This document shows positions 8,493 to 16,891 of a stretch of DNA of 64,000 bases, piece after piece. The notes under the pieces are model-generated. The model was not told where the DNA came from, did not search any database, and saw nothing but the letters and a program-made list of their open reading frames with translations. The DNA is from an uncultured Faecalicatena sp. (GTDB lineage: Bacteria > Bacillota > Clostridia > Lachnospirales > Lachnospiraceae). The translations under genes and the position numbers were made by a program. The stretch covers positions 1 to 64,000 of the forward strand of contig CABTYO010000005.1 of assembly GCA_902489075.1 (NCBI GenBank). Reading direction: 5' to 3'. Numbering within the stretch: position 1 is the stretch's first letter; each line of letters starts with the position of its first letter.

Positions 8493-9266
8493 ATGAAAAG
8501 AAAGATTGAAGCGGTGATTTTTGACTGGGCGGGGACAACGGTAGATTATGGATGTTTTGCCCCGGTGCAGGCGTTTATGGAGGTGTTTTTAAAGGCAGGG
8601 ATCGAGCCGACCATGGCAGAGGTCAGAGAACCGATGGGAATGCTCAAAAGAGAGCATATCAAGACGATGCTTGGCATGAAAAGGATTGAGGATCTCTGGG
8701 TGGAAAAGTATGGAAGGAAGCCGGGAGAAGAGGATGTTGACAGACTTTATGACTCCTTTGAGGAAAGCCTGATGGGGATACTGGACCGTTTTGCACAGCC
8801 CAAGCCTTATGTTGTGGAAACAGTGGCAAAACTGCGTGAAATGGGGATTAAAATCGGTTCCACAACGGGATATACAGATGAGATGATGTCCATCGTCGTT
8901 CCCAGGGCAAAAGAAGCCGGATATGAGCCGGATGCATGGTTTTCACCGAATTCCGTGGGGAATGCAGGACGTCCGTATCCCTATATGATCTTTAAAAATA
9001 TGGAAGCTCTGGGGATCCACTCGGTTGAGAATGTGGTGAAAGCAGGGGATACTGTTTCCGATATCAAAGAGGGGAAAAATGCAGGCGTATTTACAGTCGG
9101 TGTGATCGAAGGAAGCTCTGAAATGGGACTGAGCCAGGAGGAATTTGAAGGGCTGTCCCCGGAGGAAAAGGAGCAGTGTGTTAAGAGAGTCACGGAAAGA
9201 TTTCAGGAAGCAGGGGCCGACGCGGTGATTCAAAATATGAGTGAATTATTGTCTGTATTGGATTGA
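8493..9266 (+). CDS. phnX: Phosphonoacetaldehyde hydrolase (phosphonatase)
   Basis: PhnX cleaves the C-P bond of phosphonoacetaldehyde to acetaldehyde and phosphate. This 257-residue protein is a HAD-superfamily member. The nucleophile is Asp11 in FDWAGTTVDYG, and the Schiff-base lysine is Lys52 in EPMGMLKREH. The later HAD motifs (STTGYTDEMM, and VKAGDTVSDIKEG) are intact. It ends the AEP operon; the product acetaldehyde and phosphate feed central metabolism. AGGAGAGGAGA before the ATG is the ribosome site. Confidence 0.96.
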   Translation: MKRKIEAVIFDWAGTTVDYGCFAPVQAFMEVFLKAGIEPTMAEVREPMGMLKREHIKTMLGMKRIEDLWVEKYGRKPGEEDVDRLYDSFEESLMGILDRFAQPKPYVVETVAKLREMGIKIGSTTGYTDEMMSIVVPRAKEAGYEPDAWFSPNSVGNAGRPYPYMIFKNMEALGIHSVENVVKAGDTVSDIKEGKNAGVFTVGVIEGSSEMGLSQEEFEGLSPEEKEQCVKRVTERFQEAGADAVIQNMSELLSVLD

Positions 9267-9331
9267 CAAAAAAAGCGCAGGATGCGATGATTAGAATAAA
9301 TAATAAGTAGATCAAAAGAGGAGGGGGACTT

Positions 9332-9988
9332 ATGAATTTTATTCAGCGTCAGCATTCTGCTGTAAAGTTTTTAATTTATCTGGCCTTGATCTTTGTGGGC
9401 GGGTTCATGCTTTCTGTTATTCTGGGACTGATCTTCAGCCAGGGAGATGAGGTGGACGACTGGGTATTTTCAGTGTCATATCTGATCGCAATCGCCGCGA
9501 CTGCGGTATTGGCGGTGACGACAGAGCATAATGGGCTGTTTGCCCTGAAAGAGCGGGCATTGGCGATGCGTAAGGACATCGGCATTGTTCAGTCAAGAAC
9601 TGAAAATACGCTGTTTCAGTTAGAGAATCTGCTGATGACCCATATGGGACATGAAAAGGAGATGTATATCCAGAAGGATCTCTTTAATGAAAAATGGAAA
9701 GAGGGCAAAGGAAAGAAAAAGAAAATCAGAACGATGTCCGAGGTAAAGAACAGCATAAACGCGTACCCTAATCTGCATTCAGATGAAGATGTCATGCGCC
9801 TGTTCAATGAGATCGTACAGTGCCAGAATGAGCTGATGATGCAGAAGACCTCGTACAACAGTGTGGCTTCCCAGTATAATGCAGGGACACAGAAGGCACT
9901 GGCAAAGATGATGAAGAAAGCCTGGCATCTGGAAAAGCTTGAGTATTACGATGAGTCGCCGGATGTTCTGGTGGAAGAAGAGGAATAA
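9332..9988 (+). CDS. LemA-like predicted membrane protein
   Basis: This 218-residue protein has two N-terminal hydrophobic helices (about residues 12-35 and 45-65), then a helical, charged cytoplasmic or external part. The segment KTSYNSVASQYNAGTQK resembles the YN..V..YN signature of LemA proteins, and the preceding heptad-rich helices (RKDIGIVQSRTENTLFQLE) also fit LemA. The similarity is partial, since LemA normally has one helix. The tail is acidic (VLVEEEE). AGGAGGGGG precedes the start. It has its own unit between the phn operon and a terminator. The function of LemA proteins is not well defined. Confidence 0.55.
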   Translation: MNFIQRQHSAVKFLIYLALIFVGGFMLSVILGLIFSQGDEVDDWVFSVSYLIAIAATAVLAVTTEHNGLFALKERALAMRKDIGIVQSRTENTLFQLENLLMTHMGHEKEMYIQKDLFNEKWKEGKGKKKKIRTMSEVKNSINAYPNLHSDEDVMRLFNEIVQCQNELMMQKTSYNSVASQYNAGTQKALAKMMKKAWHLEKLEYYDESPDVLVEEEE

Positions 9989-10004
9989 GTAAATATGGTA
10001 GTGA

Positions 10005-10043
10005 AAAGCCGGTATGATAAGAGATTGTCATGCCGGCTTTTTT
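10005..10043 (+). terminator. Terminator after the LemA-like gene
   Basis: AAAGCCGGTATGA and TCATGCCGGCTTT pair around a short loop and are followed by a run of T. Confidence 0.85.
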
Positions 10044-10152
10044 TAGGTAGAGACATCCGGATGTTATATGATATCTGTTTTAGACTGCGTGTCCTAACGG
10101 AGCAGTTTATATGGAAAAGTATATGGAAAAATTATATGAAGAAATAAAAAAG

Positions 10153-10181
10153 TTGACAGAATAAAATTTTTATAGTAGAAT
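10153..10181 (+). promoter_or_regulatory. Sigma-A promoter of the wall hydrolase gene
   Basis: A consensus TTGACA (10153-10158) and TAGAAT (10176-10181) are separated by exactly 17 bases. Transcription would start near 10188, leaving a 110-base leader. Confidence 0.8.
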
Positions 10182-10187
10182 GTCGCT

Positions 10188-10257
10188 TGTAACAATTTTG
10201 TAATATCTGTAATATTTACGAAAAGATAAGCATATATTTTATTACAAGCTTATTACA
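10188..10257 (+). promoter_or_regulatory. Two WalR-like binding sites in the leader
   Basis: TGTAAC-N5-TGTAAT lies at 10188-10204, and ATTACA-N5-ATTACA at 10241-10257 is the same motif on the other strand. Both match the direct-repeat consensus TGTWAH-N5-TGTWAH described for WalR (YycF), the cell-wall response regulator of Firmicutes. Their position at and just after the transcription start suggests repression or fine control of a wall hydrolase. Another TGTAAT follows the first site at 10208. Confidence 0.55.
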
Positions 10258-10297
10258 AACACGTAAAGATATTGCAACAAATCAGGAGGGTAAGTAT

Positions 10298-11014
10298 ATG
10301 TTACAAGGGAAAAAATTTATATCAGTATTAACCGCAGTCACTGTATGTACAGTGTTTACTGCAGGATTTACAACACAGGCGGCATCATCCATGCCGGAAG
10401 CATACACAATCAGCTTTGTTGATAAAGGGGAGAGCGCAGAACTGATTGAGAAGATCCCGGCTATGGAACTTTTGAAAGCACAACAGGCTGCGAAAGGCGC
10501 GAAAGCCGAGTATGACGCGGAGCAGCTCAGGATAAAGAAGGAACAGGAAAGAATCGCCGAAGAACAGAGAAAAGCGGCGGAAGAAGCACAGAGAGCCGCA
10601 GAAGAAGCAAAACGTGCGGCAGAGGAAGAGGCTGCACGGGCAGCAGAAGAGGCCCAGGCGGCAGAGGCATTGAGCCAGGCTGCACCGGGTGAGCAGGAAC
10701 TTTTAGCCTCTATCATCTTCTGTGAGGCAGGAAATCAGCCTTACGAGGGGCAGGTAGCGGTCGGTGCGGTCATCATGAACCGTGTCAGAAGCGGTGTGTA
10801 TCCGAACAGTATTTCCGAGGTCATCTACCAGTCAGGACAGTTCGGACCTGCAATGACAGGATGGCTGGACAGCGTACTTGCAAGCGGCGGCTACACAGAT
10901 ACAGCCATGCAGGCGGCAGCGGATGCCCTTGCCGGAGCCAATCCGGTCGGCGACTGCCTCTACTTCGGTAATGGAGACTGGGGAATCCAGATCGGGGACC
11001 ATTTCTTCCATTAA
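10298..11014 (+). CDS. Secreted SleB-type cell wall hydrolase
   Basis: This 238-residue protein has a signal peptide (GKKFISVLTAVTVCTVFTAG, cleavage likely after TQA), an alanine/glutamate-rich helical region (about residues 60-125, many AAEEA units, likely coiled coil) and a C-terminal Hydrolase_2 (SleB/CwlJ) domain. The domain begins at ELLASIIFCEAGNQPYEG, with the family glutamate in FCEAG and the VAVGAVIMNRV helix. It ends with YFGNGDWGIQIGDHFFH. Members are lytic transglycosylases or amidases that open peptidoglycan. AGGAGG lies upstream. The WalR-like boxes before it support a role in growth or separation rather than only in spores. Confidence 0.88.
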   Translation: MLQGKKFISVLTAVTVCTVFTAGFTTQAASSMPEAYTISFVDKGESAELIEKIPAMELLKAQQAAKGAKAEYDAEQLRIKKEQERIAEEQRKAAEEAQRAAEEAKRAAEEEAARAAEEAQAAEALSQAAPGEQELLASIIFCEAGNQPYEGQVAVGAVIMNRVRSGVYPNSISEVIYQSGQFGPAMTGWLDSVLASGGYTDTAMQAAADALAGANPVGDCLYFGNGDWGIQIGDHFFH

Positions 11015-11050
11015 TGATAAAAATTGAATATTGTTCATAGAAAAAATAGA

Positions 11051-11100
11051 ATCCGTGGAATCCTGTTATGACAACAGTGGTTCCACGGATTTTATTTTCT
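11051..11100 (+). terminator. Terminator after the wall hydrolase gene
   Basis: ATCCGTGGAA and TTCCACGGAT pair around a loop containing a CTGTT/AACAG inner stem, followed by TTTATTTT. The minus-strand topB gene also ends 60 bases on. Confidence 0.8.
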
Positions 11101-11160
11101 CTAATTTATTGTGCAGTGTTTATTGTGTAATGAGGCAGAATACCTTGTCCGGTAATACGG

Positions 11161-13356
11161 TTAGATTTTCAGGTCCAGTTTGGAAAAGGCATCGGCAAAT
11201 GCGTTATTGATCGGTTCTTTCACTTCTTTTGCCTGCTTTTTCAGGTAGTTGTTCACATCCTTTTTATTGGCGCCCTTTCCTTCCTTACTGCGGCGTTCCT
11301 GGAATGCGCTGAGCTTTTCTTTGTGTCCGCAGGAGCAGATGAAACGCTGGCCGTCGCCTTTGCCTACCAGCTCCATCTTCTTATGGCAGACCGGACAGCG
11401 TGCGTTGGTGCGGCGGGAAATGGTTTCCCTGTATCCACATTCACGGTCCTGGCAGACCAGCATTTTGCCGTGTTTGCCGTTAACTTCCAGCATGTATTTT
11501 CCACATTGAGGACACTTGGTCCGGGTCAGGTTGTCGTGGCGGAACTGTCCCTGTGCAGAGCGGATCTCCTGGATAAGCGATTTGGTGTACTTCTCGATCT
11601 CAGCCATAAAATGCTGGTCGGATTCCTTCCCTTTGGCAATGGCCTGGAGACGCAGTTCCCAGTCTGCGGTCAGCTCAGGGCTCTTCAAGTCCTGAGGGAC
11701 AAGTCCGAGAAGCTGCTTTCCCTTTGAGGTAATGTGGATCTCATTTCCCTTCTTTTCCATGAGAAAGCTGTTGAATAATTTCTCGATGATATCGGCGCGG
11801 GTGGCAACAGTTCCAAGCCCGCCGGTCTCACCGAGTGTGCGGATCAGGGTTTTATCCTTATGCTCCATATATTTAACCGGATTTTCCATGGCGGCGATCA
11901 GGGTGCCCTCCGTAAAGTATGCAGGTGGTTTTGTCCTGCCTTCGGTGATTGTAAGACTGGATACCGCAAGTGTCTCTCCTTTTGCCACTTCCGGGAGATT
12001 CTGCCTGATCAGGGCATCCTCTGTATCCTCCGTATCCAGGTCTTCATAATTGGCTTCATAGACTTCCCGCCAGCCGGACTGCCTGATGATGTTTCCTTTA
12101 GCAGAAAACAGCTCAGAACCAAGACGGCCTTTGAGGAAAGTTTCCTCGTATTCACATGCGGGCGACAGGACGGCAAGAAAGCGTCTTACAACCATATCGT
12201 AGATCTTGCGTTCTTCATTTGTCATATGGTCCAGCTGAACGAACTGCTCTGTCGGGATGATTGCGTGATGATCGGAAACTTTTGCGTTGTCCACGAAAGA
12301 TTTCCCTGCCTTAATCGTCTGCATCGAGAGCCTTCCGGCTATCCTGCTGTATGGTCCCACGGCACAGGCCTTCAAACGTTCCTTCAAGGTCCCCACCATA
12401 TCAGTTGTCAGATAGCGGGAATCTGTGCGGGGATAGGTCAGCACCTTGTGGTTCTCGTACAGGCGCTGCATGATATTCAGGGTCTCCTTCGCAGAAAATC
12501 CGAACCGCTGGTTGGCTTCTCTCTGCAGAGTGGTCAGATCGTAAAGTGCAGGAGAGAAGGACTTCTTTTGTTTCTTTGTAACTTCTATAATTTCCAGTGA
12601 TCCTTTGCACTGATCGTACAGCTTCTTTATTCTGTCATGGTCAAAAGTACGGCCGGAGCCGGAAGAAGAATCAGTCCAGGTAAATGTGATCCCTTTTGCA
12701 ACTGCCTTCATGCCGTAAAATGTTTTTGGCTTAAAGTTTCGGATCTCGTCTTCCCGGGCAGCGATCATGGCAAGGGTGGGAGTCTGAACTCTTCCGCAGG
12801 ACAGCTGTGCATTATACTTACAGGTCAGTGCCCGCGTGGCGTTAATGCCCACGACCCAGTCAGACTGTGCACGGGCCACGGCGGCTTTGTACAGATTGTA
12901 ATAGTCCTTCCCTGGCTTAAGATTGGCGAAGCCTTCACGGATGGCCTTGTCTGTAACTGAGGAAATCCACAGACGCTTTAGCGGCTTTTTATTCCCTGCC
13001 TTGTCCAGGATCCAGCGGGCGACCAGTTCTCCTTCGCGCCCGGCGTCAGTAGCAATGATAATGTCGGAGACATCCTTTCTGTAGATCAGTTCCTTGATGG
13101 CATTGTACTGCTTTCCGGTCTGTTTGATGACCACCAGCTTCCAGTCTTTGGGCAGCATGGGAAGTGTCTCCATGTTCCATGTCTTATACTGTTCACCGTA
13201 TTGTTCCGGGTCCGCGAGCGTGACAAGATGCCCCAGCGCCCAGGTGACGATGTAGTCTGTTCCTTCTATATAAGAGGTGTTCTTTTTCGTGCAGTGCAGG
13301 ACCCGTGCGATGTCCCTTGCAACGGATGGTTTTTCTGCGATTACAAGATGCTTCAT
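11161..13356 (-). CDS. topB: DNA topoisomerase III (type IA)
   Basis: This 731-residue enzyme relaxes or decatenates DNA by single-strand passage. The TOPRIM domain has Glu8 in VIAEKPSVA and the DAGREGE motif (residues 104-110). The catalytic tyrosine is Tyr308 in LTYPRTDSRYL. CGRVQTPTLAMI is the typical gate motif. The C-terminus carries two zinc-ribbon-like Cys groups (CPQCGKYMLEV...CQDRECGY and CPVCHKKMEL...CSCG). The length fits the Firmicute TopB group that is also seen on mobile elements. It is 15 bases behind yitT and has AAAAAAGGAG before the ATG, so the two may be co-transcribed. Confidence 0.95.
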   Translation of the reverse strand: MKHLVIAEKPSVARDIARVLHCTKKNTSYIEGTDYIVTWALGHLVTLADPEQYGEQYKTWNMETLPMLPKDWKLVVIKQTGKQYNAIKELIYRKDVSDIIIATDAGREGELVARWILDKAGNKKPLKRLWISSVTDKAIREGFANLKPGKDYYNLYKAAVARAQSDWVVGINATRALTCKYNAQLSCGRVQTPTLAMIAAREDEIRNFKPKTFYGMKAVAKGITFTWTDSSSGSGRTFDHDRIKKLYDQCKGSLEIIEVTKKQKKSFSPALYDLTTLQREANQRFGFSAKETLNIMQRLYENHKVLTYPRTDSRYLTTDMVGTLKERLKACAVGPYSRIAGRLSMQTIKAGKSFVDNAKVSDHHAIIPTEQFVQLDHMTNEERKIYDMVVRRFLAVLSPACEYEETFLKGRLGSELFSAKGNIIRQSGWREVYEANYEDLDTEDTEDALIRQNLPEVAKGETLAVSSLTITEGRTKPPAYFTEGTLIAAMENPVKYMEHKDKTLIRTLGETGGLGTVATRADIIEKLFNSFLMEKKGNEIHITSKGKQLLGLVPQDLKSPELTADWELRLQAIAKGKESDQHFMAEIEKYTKSLIQEIRSAQGQFRHDNLTRTKCPQCGKYMLEVNGKHGKMLVCQDRECGYRETISRRTNARCPVCHKKMELVGKGDGQRFICSCGHKEKLSAFQERRSKEGKGANKKDVNNYLKKQAKEVKEPINNAFADAFSKLDLKI

Positions 13357-13371
13357 TCAAATACTCCTTTT

Positions 13372-14214
13372 TTAAATATTATGGAACCCTTTTCCGATGA
13401 TCTCACTCGTATTAGAGATCAAAATAAATGCTTCCGGTTGATTTTCTTTAATAAAGTTACGCAGCTTAATTGCCTGCGGACGGTTCAGCGCCGTGAAAAC
13501 GATATATTTGTCTTTTCCTGAAAATGCCCCCTGCGCCTGACATACGGTGGCACTGCGGTTCAGGGTGTGGACGATGAAATCACAGACCGGTTCCGGTTCA
13601 TCGCATACAACATTGAAATACTTGGACAGGTTAAAGCTTTCAATAAAAGTATCGATCATAAACGAACGGATCGCCAGACCAAGGAAGGAATAAAGTCCGG
13701 TCTCGATATCGAACATAAAGCAGCCGGCAACCGTAATCAAAACATCGGTGACAAGCAGTGCGCGTCCGATATCAAAGCTGGAATACTTTTTCAGGATCAT
13801 GGCAATGATATCCGTGCCGCCGCTGGAGGAACCGATATTGAACAGGACCGCGGAGCCGAGAGACGGCAGGGCGATCGCAAAACAAAGCTCCAGCATGGGC
13901 TGATCCGTCAGCGGGTGTGACATGGGCCAGACGCGCTCCATGACAGACAACGCAACAGACAGCAGAATGCTGCAGTATGCGGTCTTGGCGGCGAATTTTT
14001 TCCCCAACACAATAAAACCAATGACTAACAAAATCATATTCATGACAAATGTAAAGTCACTGGCAGACATAAATCCCGATTTGGCAATCAGGACAGCGAG
14101 GCCTGTGATACCTCCGAATGTAAAATTATTTGTAAACTTGAAAAAATAGGTGCCGACAGCCATGATGAGTGTACTGCCTGTTAGCAGGAGAAAATGCTTT
14201 AACTTACTTTTCAT
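13372..14214 (-). CDS. YitT family membrane protein with C-terminal DUF2179 domain
   Basis: This 280-residue protein has five to six membrane segments in the first 200 residues (starting FLLLTGSTLIMAVGTYFF) with the family motif GSSSGGTDIIAMIL. A soluble C-terminal DUF2179 domain follows (CDFIVHTLNRSATVCQAQG). YitT proteins are common in Firmicutes and of unknown transport or sensing role. The ATG at 14214 was chosen because TTGGGGAA lies just before it; the frame extends 24 codons upstream without a ribosome site. It probably heads a yitT-topB unit. Confidence 0.88.
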   Translation of the reverse strand: MKSKLKHFLLLTGSTLIMAVGTYFFKFTNNFTFGGITGLAVLIAKSGFMSASDFTFVMNMILLVIGFIVLGKKFAAKTAYCSILLSVALSVMERVWPMSHPLTDQPMLELCFAIALPSLGSAVLFNIGSSSGGTDIIAMILKKYSSFDIGRALLVTDVLITVAGCFMFDIETGLYSFLGLAIRSFMIDTFIESFNLSKYFNVVCDEPEPVCDFIVHTLNRSATVCQAQGAFSGKDKYIVFTALNRPQAIKLRNFIKENQPEAFILISNTSEIIGKGFHNI

Positions 14215-14349
14215 CTCTGTATTCCCCAATCTTAAAAAATAAACAGCCTTCTTTGACATAACGAATTGTAACGCGGGGAATATCAAAAGTCAACGCATTA
14301 AGAAAAGATAATTGGAAATACTAAATTCCCATAAGGAGGTACAAAACCT

Positions 14350-15621
14350 ATGTATCAATATTTACCGATTCGAGATGTATACGCAAGAGAAATCATTGAT
14401 TCCAGAGGGAATCCTACAATAGAAGTGGAAGTTCTGGTAGGCGAGGACACTGTAGGCCGCGCGGCGGTGCCGTCAGGGGCATCTACGGGAAAGTTTGAAG
14501 CCGTGGAACTGCGCGACAATGAGGAACGCTATGGCGGCAAAGGAGTCGAACGTGCGGCAGAACATGTGAATGACCAGATCGCGCGGGCTGTGATCGGGAT
14601 GAATGTCTTTGACCAGGCAGCTCTGGACCAGATGCTCATCAAGACAGATGGAAGCAGGAATAAGAAGAATCTCGGGGCAAATGCTCTTCTCGGAGTCTCT
14701 ATGGCAGCGGCAAAAGCGGCGGCCGGCGCACTCAAGGTTCCGCTGTACCGTTATCTGGGTGGAGTCAATGCACATGAGCTGCCTACACCGATGATGAATA
14801 TCTTAAACGGTGGAGCCCATGCAGATAATACGCTGGATATCCAGGAATTCATGATTATGCCAGTCGGGGCATGCTGTTTTAAGGAAGGTCTGCGCATGTG
14901 TGCGGAGATCTATCAGACATTGAAAAAACTGCTGAAAGAAAACGGACTGAACACGGCAGTCGGCGATGAGGGCGGATTTGCACCGGACCTGCCGGACGCC
15001 AGAGAAGCATTAAAGTTTATCCGGGACGCAGTAGAACAGTCAGGCTACAGGATGGGAACGGATATTGCGATTGCTTTAGATATCGCTGCATCCGAATTAT
15101 ATAATAAAGATTACAAAAAATATGAGTTCCCCGGGGAAAGCAGGATGCAGGGACAGAAGATCATGCGGTCCGCAGAGGAACTGATTGAATATTATGAAGA
15201 TCTGTCACTGGAATTTCCAATCTATTCGATCGAAGACCCGTTGGACGAGGAAGACTGGGACGGCTGGGAACTCCTGACAACAAGACTGGGGAATGAGATC
15301 CAGCTGGTGGGAGATGATCTGTTTGTCACTAATGTAGAGCGGCTGAAGAAAGGAATCGATCAGAACGTTGCGAATGCAATTCTGGTGAAGGTGAACCAGA
15401 TCGGAACACTGACCGAGGCCATCGAGGCGATCCAGATGGCGCAGAAAGCCGGATACAATGCGATTATCTCACACCGCTCAGGAGAGACAGAGGATACGAC
15501 CATCGCGGATATCGCAGTGGCATTCAATACCGGGCAGATCAAGACAGGGGCACCATGCCGGACAGAACGCGTGGCAAAGTATAATCAGCTGCTGAGGATA
15601 GAAGAAGAACTGGGGAAGTAA
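14350..15621 (+). CDS. eno: Enolase (phosphopyruvate hydratase)
   Basis: Enolase converts 2-phosphoglycerate to phosphoenolpyruvate in glycolysis. The protein has 423 residues. Recognisable parts are REIIDSRGNPTIEVEV, GASTGKFEAVELRD, GDEGGFAPDL, the metal-binding SIEDPLDEEDWDGW, the catalytic lysine segment ILVKVNQIGTL and SHRSGETEDTTIADIAV. A strong AAGGAGG lies ten bases before the start. It is a single-gene unit, with a palindromic repeat element (copy D) beginning within 10-20 bases of its stop. Confidence 0.98.
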   Translation: MYQYLPIRDVYAREIIDSRGNPTIEVEVLVGEDTVGRAAVPSGASTGKFEAVELRDNEERYGGKGVERAAEHVNDQIARAVIGMNVFDQAALDQMLIKTDGSRNKKNLGANALLGVSMAAAKAAAGALKVPLYRYLGGVNAHELPTPMMNILNGGAHADNTLDIQEFMIMPVGACCFKEGLRMCAEIYQTLKKLLKENGLNTAVGDEGGFAPDLPDAREALKFIRDAVEQSGYRMGTDIAIALDIAASELYNKDYKKYEFPGESRMQGQKIMRSAEELIEYYEDLSLEFPIYSIEDPLDEEDWDGWELLTTRLGNEIQLVGDDLFVTNVERLKKGIDQNVANAILVKVNQIGTLTEAIEAIQMAQKAGYNAIISHRSGETEDTTIADIAVAFNTGQIKTGAPCRTERVAKYNQLLRIEEELGK

Positions 15622-15629
15622 AAAAACAG

Positions 15630-15950
15630 TGACGGGCGGACGCCAAGTAAAAGGGACGCTGGGATTCTGAAAGCCTCCTATGCCGTTTCAAAATCCAATC
15701 GCTTAACGAAGATGTAGTAATGGTCCAGAAGGCACCCAGAAGGGCAGATCCGGGATGCGACGAAAAAATTGATATTTTTTCGTCTTAGCCCGGGGTGAAA
15801 ATTGATTTTGGAGAATCAATTTTCATCCCTTCTGTGTGCCTCCCGGACCATAACTGCATCTAATCGTCCGCTTTAAGGACTTTTGAAACGGCATAGGAGG
15901 CTTTCAGAATCCCGGCGTCCCTCTTACTTGGCTGGCACATCCGGTCAGGA
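15630..15950. repeat. Long-hairpin repeat element, copy D (complete)
   Basis: Bases 15642-15693 and 15881-15932 form a 52-bp inverted repeat with only two mismatches. A second arm pair lies inside, GATGTAGTAATGGTCC...CCCAGAAGGG against CCCTTCT...GGACCATAACTGCATC. The centre has two hairpins, GAAAAAATTGATATTTTTTC and ATTGATTTTGGAGAATCAAT. The inner core is shared with copy A, but the outer 40 bases of the arms are not. The right end carries GGCTGGCACATCCGG (15930-15944); the left end carries GGGCGGACGCC. It is about 300 bases long, has no gene and sits between enolase and the toxin-antitoxin pair. Transcribed, it would form one long hairpin. Confidence 0.85.
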
Positions 15951-16012
15951 GGAAGGATTCATTACCAGAGGAAAACTTAGAGACAAAATAGATAGCTACT
16001 TTGAATCACTTT

Positions 16013-16070
16013 AAAATATACATAAAATATTAATTAAAATATTGATTAAAATATAGGGGCGGTGTATAAT
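16013..16070 (+). promoter_or_regulatory. Toxin-antitoxin promoter with repeated operator
   Basis: Four copies of AAAATATW stand 11-12 bases apart (16013, 16024, 16036, 16048). The -35 TTGATT (16042-16047) lies inside the repeat array and TATAAT (16065-16070) follows after 17 bases. A direct-repeat operator over the -35 box fits autorepression by the antitoxin. Confidence 0.65.
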
Positions 16071-16090
16071 AAACGAAAAGGAGTGATAAC

Positions 16091-16441
16091 ATGAGTTTAA
16101 ATTTATTAGAGCTAACAGAAAATCTTGTTCCAATTTCTGATTTCAGCCAGGGAAAAGCAGGAAAGATTTTTAGTGACGTGGCAGAGAATAATCGGGAATA
16201 TATTGTATTGAAGAATAACCAGCCAACAGCTGTTGTTATATCTATGGAAGAGTATAAGGATTTGCAGAGCAAGATTGCTAAATTTGAAAGATTATTAGAA
16301 ATATCAGAGAATATAAAATTATTAAGACTGGCAGAGAATCGGAGAAACAGCAGCTTTATAGATTTTGAGACACTCGTAGAAGAAGAAGGATTTTCTATGG
16401 AAGAATTAGAAGAATTATCAGAAAGCGTAGAGTTTGAATAA
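16091..16441 (+). CDS. Type II antitoxin, Phd/YefM family
   Basis: This 116-residue protein has the Phd/YefM pattern: an N-terminal DNA-binding part (LVPISDFSQGKAGKIFSDV, then YIVLKNNQPTAVVISMEEYKDL) and an acidic C-terminal tail (ETLVEEEGFSMEELEELSES) that would wrap the toxin. AAAGGAG precedes the start. Its stop overlaps the toxin start (TAATG), so the two are translationally coupled. It is somewhat longer than the typical 80-90 residues. Confidence 0.88.
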   Translation: MSLNLLELTENLVPISDFSQGKAGKIFSDVAENNREYIVLKNNQPTAVVISMEEYKDLQSKIAKFERLLEISENIKLLRLAENRRNSSFIDFETLVEEEGFSMEELEELSESVEFE

Positions 16442-16812
16442 TGGCTTGGAAAATAAGGATTACGGAAGAGGCACAACGGGATTATAAAAGATTAGATGGG
16501 AGTTTGAAAAAGCAGGTACTGGCAGGTGTCTTGAAAGTATCCAAGGCTCCTCTGCCAAGTCCGCATGGATATGGTAAACCTTTGGGAAATAAAGGGGGCA
16601 ATAATCTGACTGGCTTTTTTAAAATAAAATATCGTGGGATTGGAATCCGGGTCGTATATACTTTAGCTCTTGAAGAGACGGCTATGAATATTGTTGTGAT
16701 ATCGGAACGAGATGATAATGGGTGTTATGATCTGGCAGCAAGGCTCTATGATAAATATGGCGACAATCTTTTTAAGGACATTTTCCAATCGTTAGACCGG
16801 ATTATGATATAG
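16441..16812 (+). CDS. Type II toxin, RelE/ParE family
   Basis: This 123-residue protein has the RelE/ParE fold signature: WKIRITEEAQRDYKRLD helix, LKKQVLAGVLKVS, then YGKPLGNKGGNNLTGFFKIKY and RGIGIRVVYTL strands. Family toxins cut mRNA at the ribosome or poison gyrase; which applies here cannot be decided. The C-terminal 30 residues (DLAARLYDKYGDNLFKDIFQ) extend past the usual core. It is coupled to the antitoxin and lies beside a palindromic repeat, which suggests acquisition. Confidence 0.85.
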   Translation: MAWKIRITEEAQRDYKRLDGSLKKQVLAGVLKVSKAPLPSPHGYGKPLGNKGGNNLTGFFKIKYRGIGIRVVYTLALEETAMNIVVISERDDNGCYDLAARLYDKYGDNLFKDIFQSLDRIMI

Positions 16813-16830
16813 AAATACTTGGAAAAGTTG

Positions 16831-16859
16831 TTGCAAATCCCCCGCAACTGTGGTAAGAT
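16831..16859 (+). promoter_or_regulatory. Probable promoter of secG
   Basis: TTGCAA (16831-16836) and TAAGAT (16854-16859) with a 17-base spacer lie about 30 bases before secG. Confidence 0.5.
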
Positions 16860-16891
16860 AATCGTGGTTTATCCGCAGGAGGTGTAGATTA

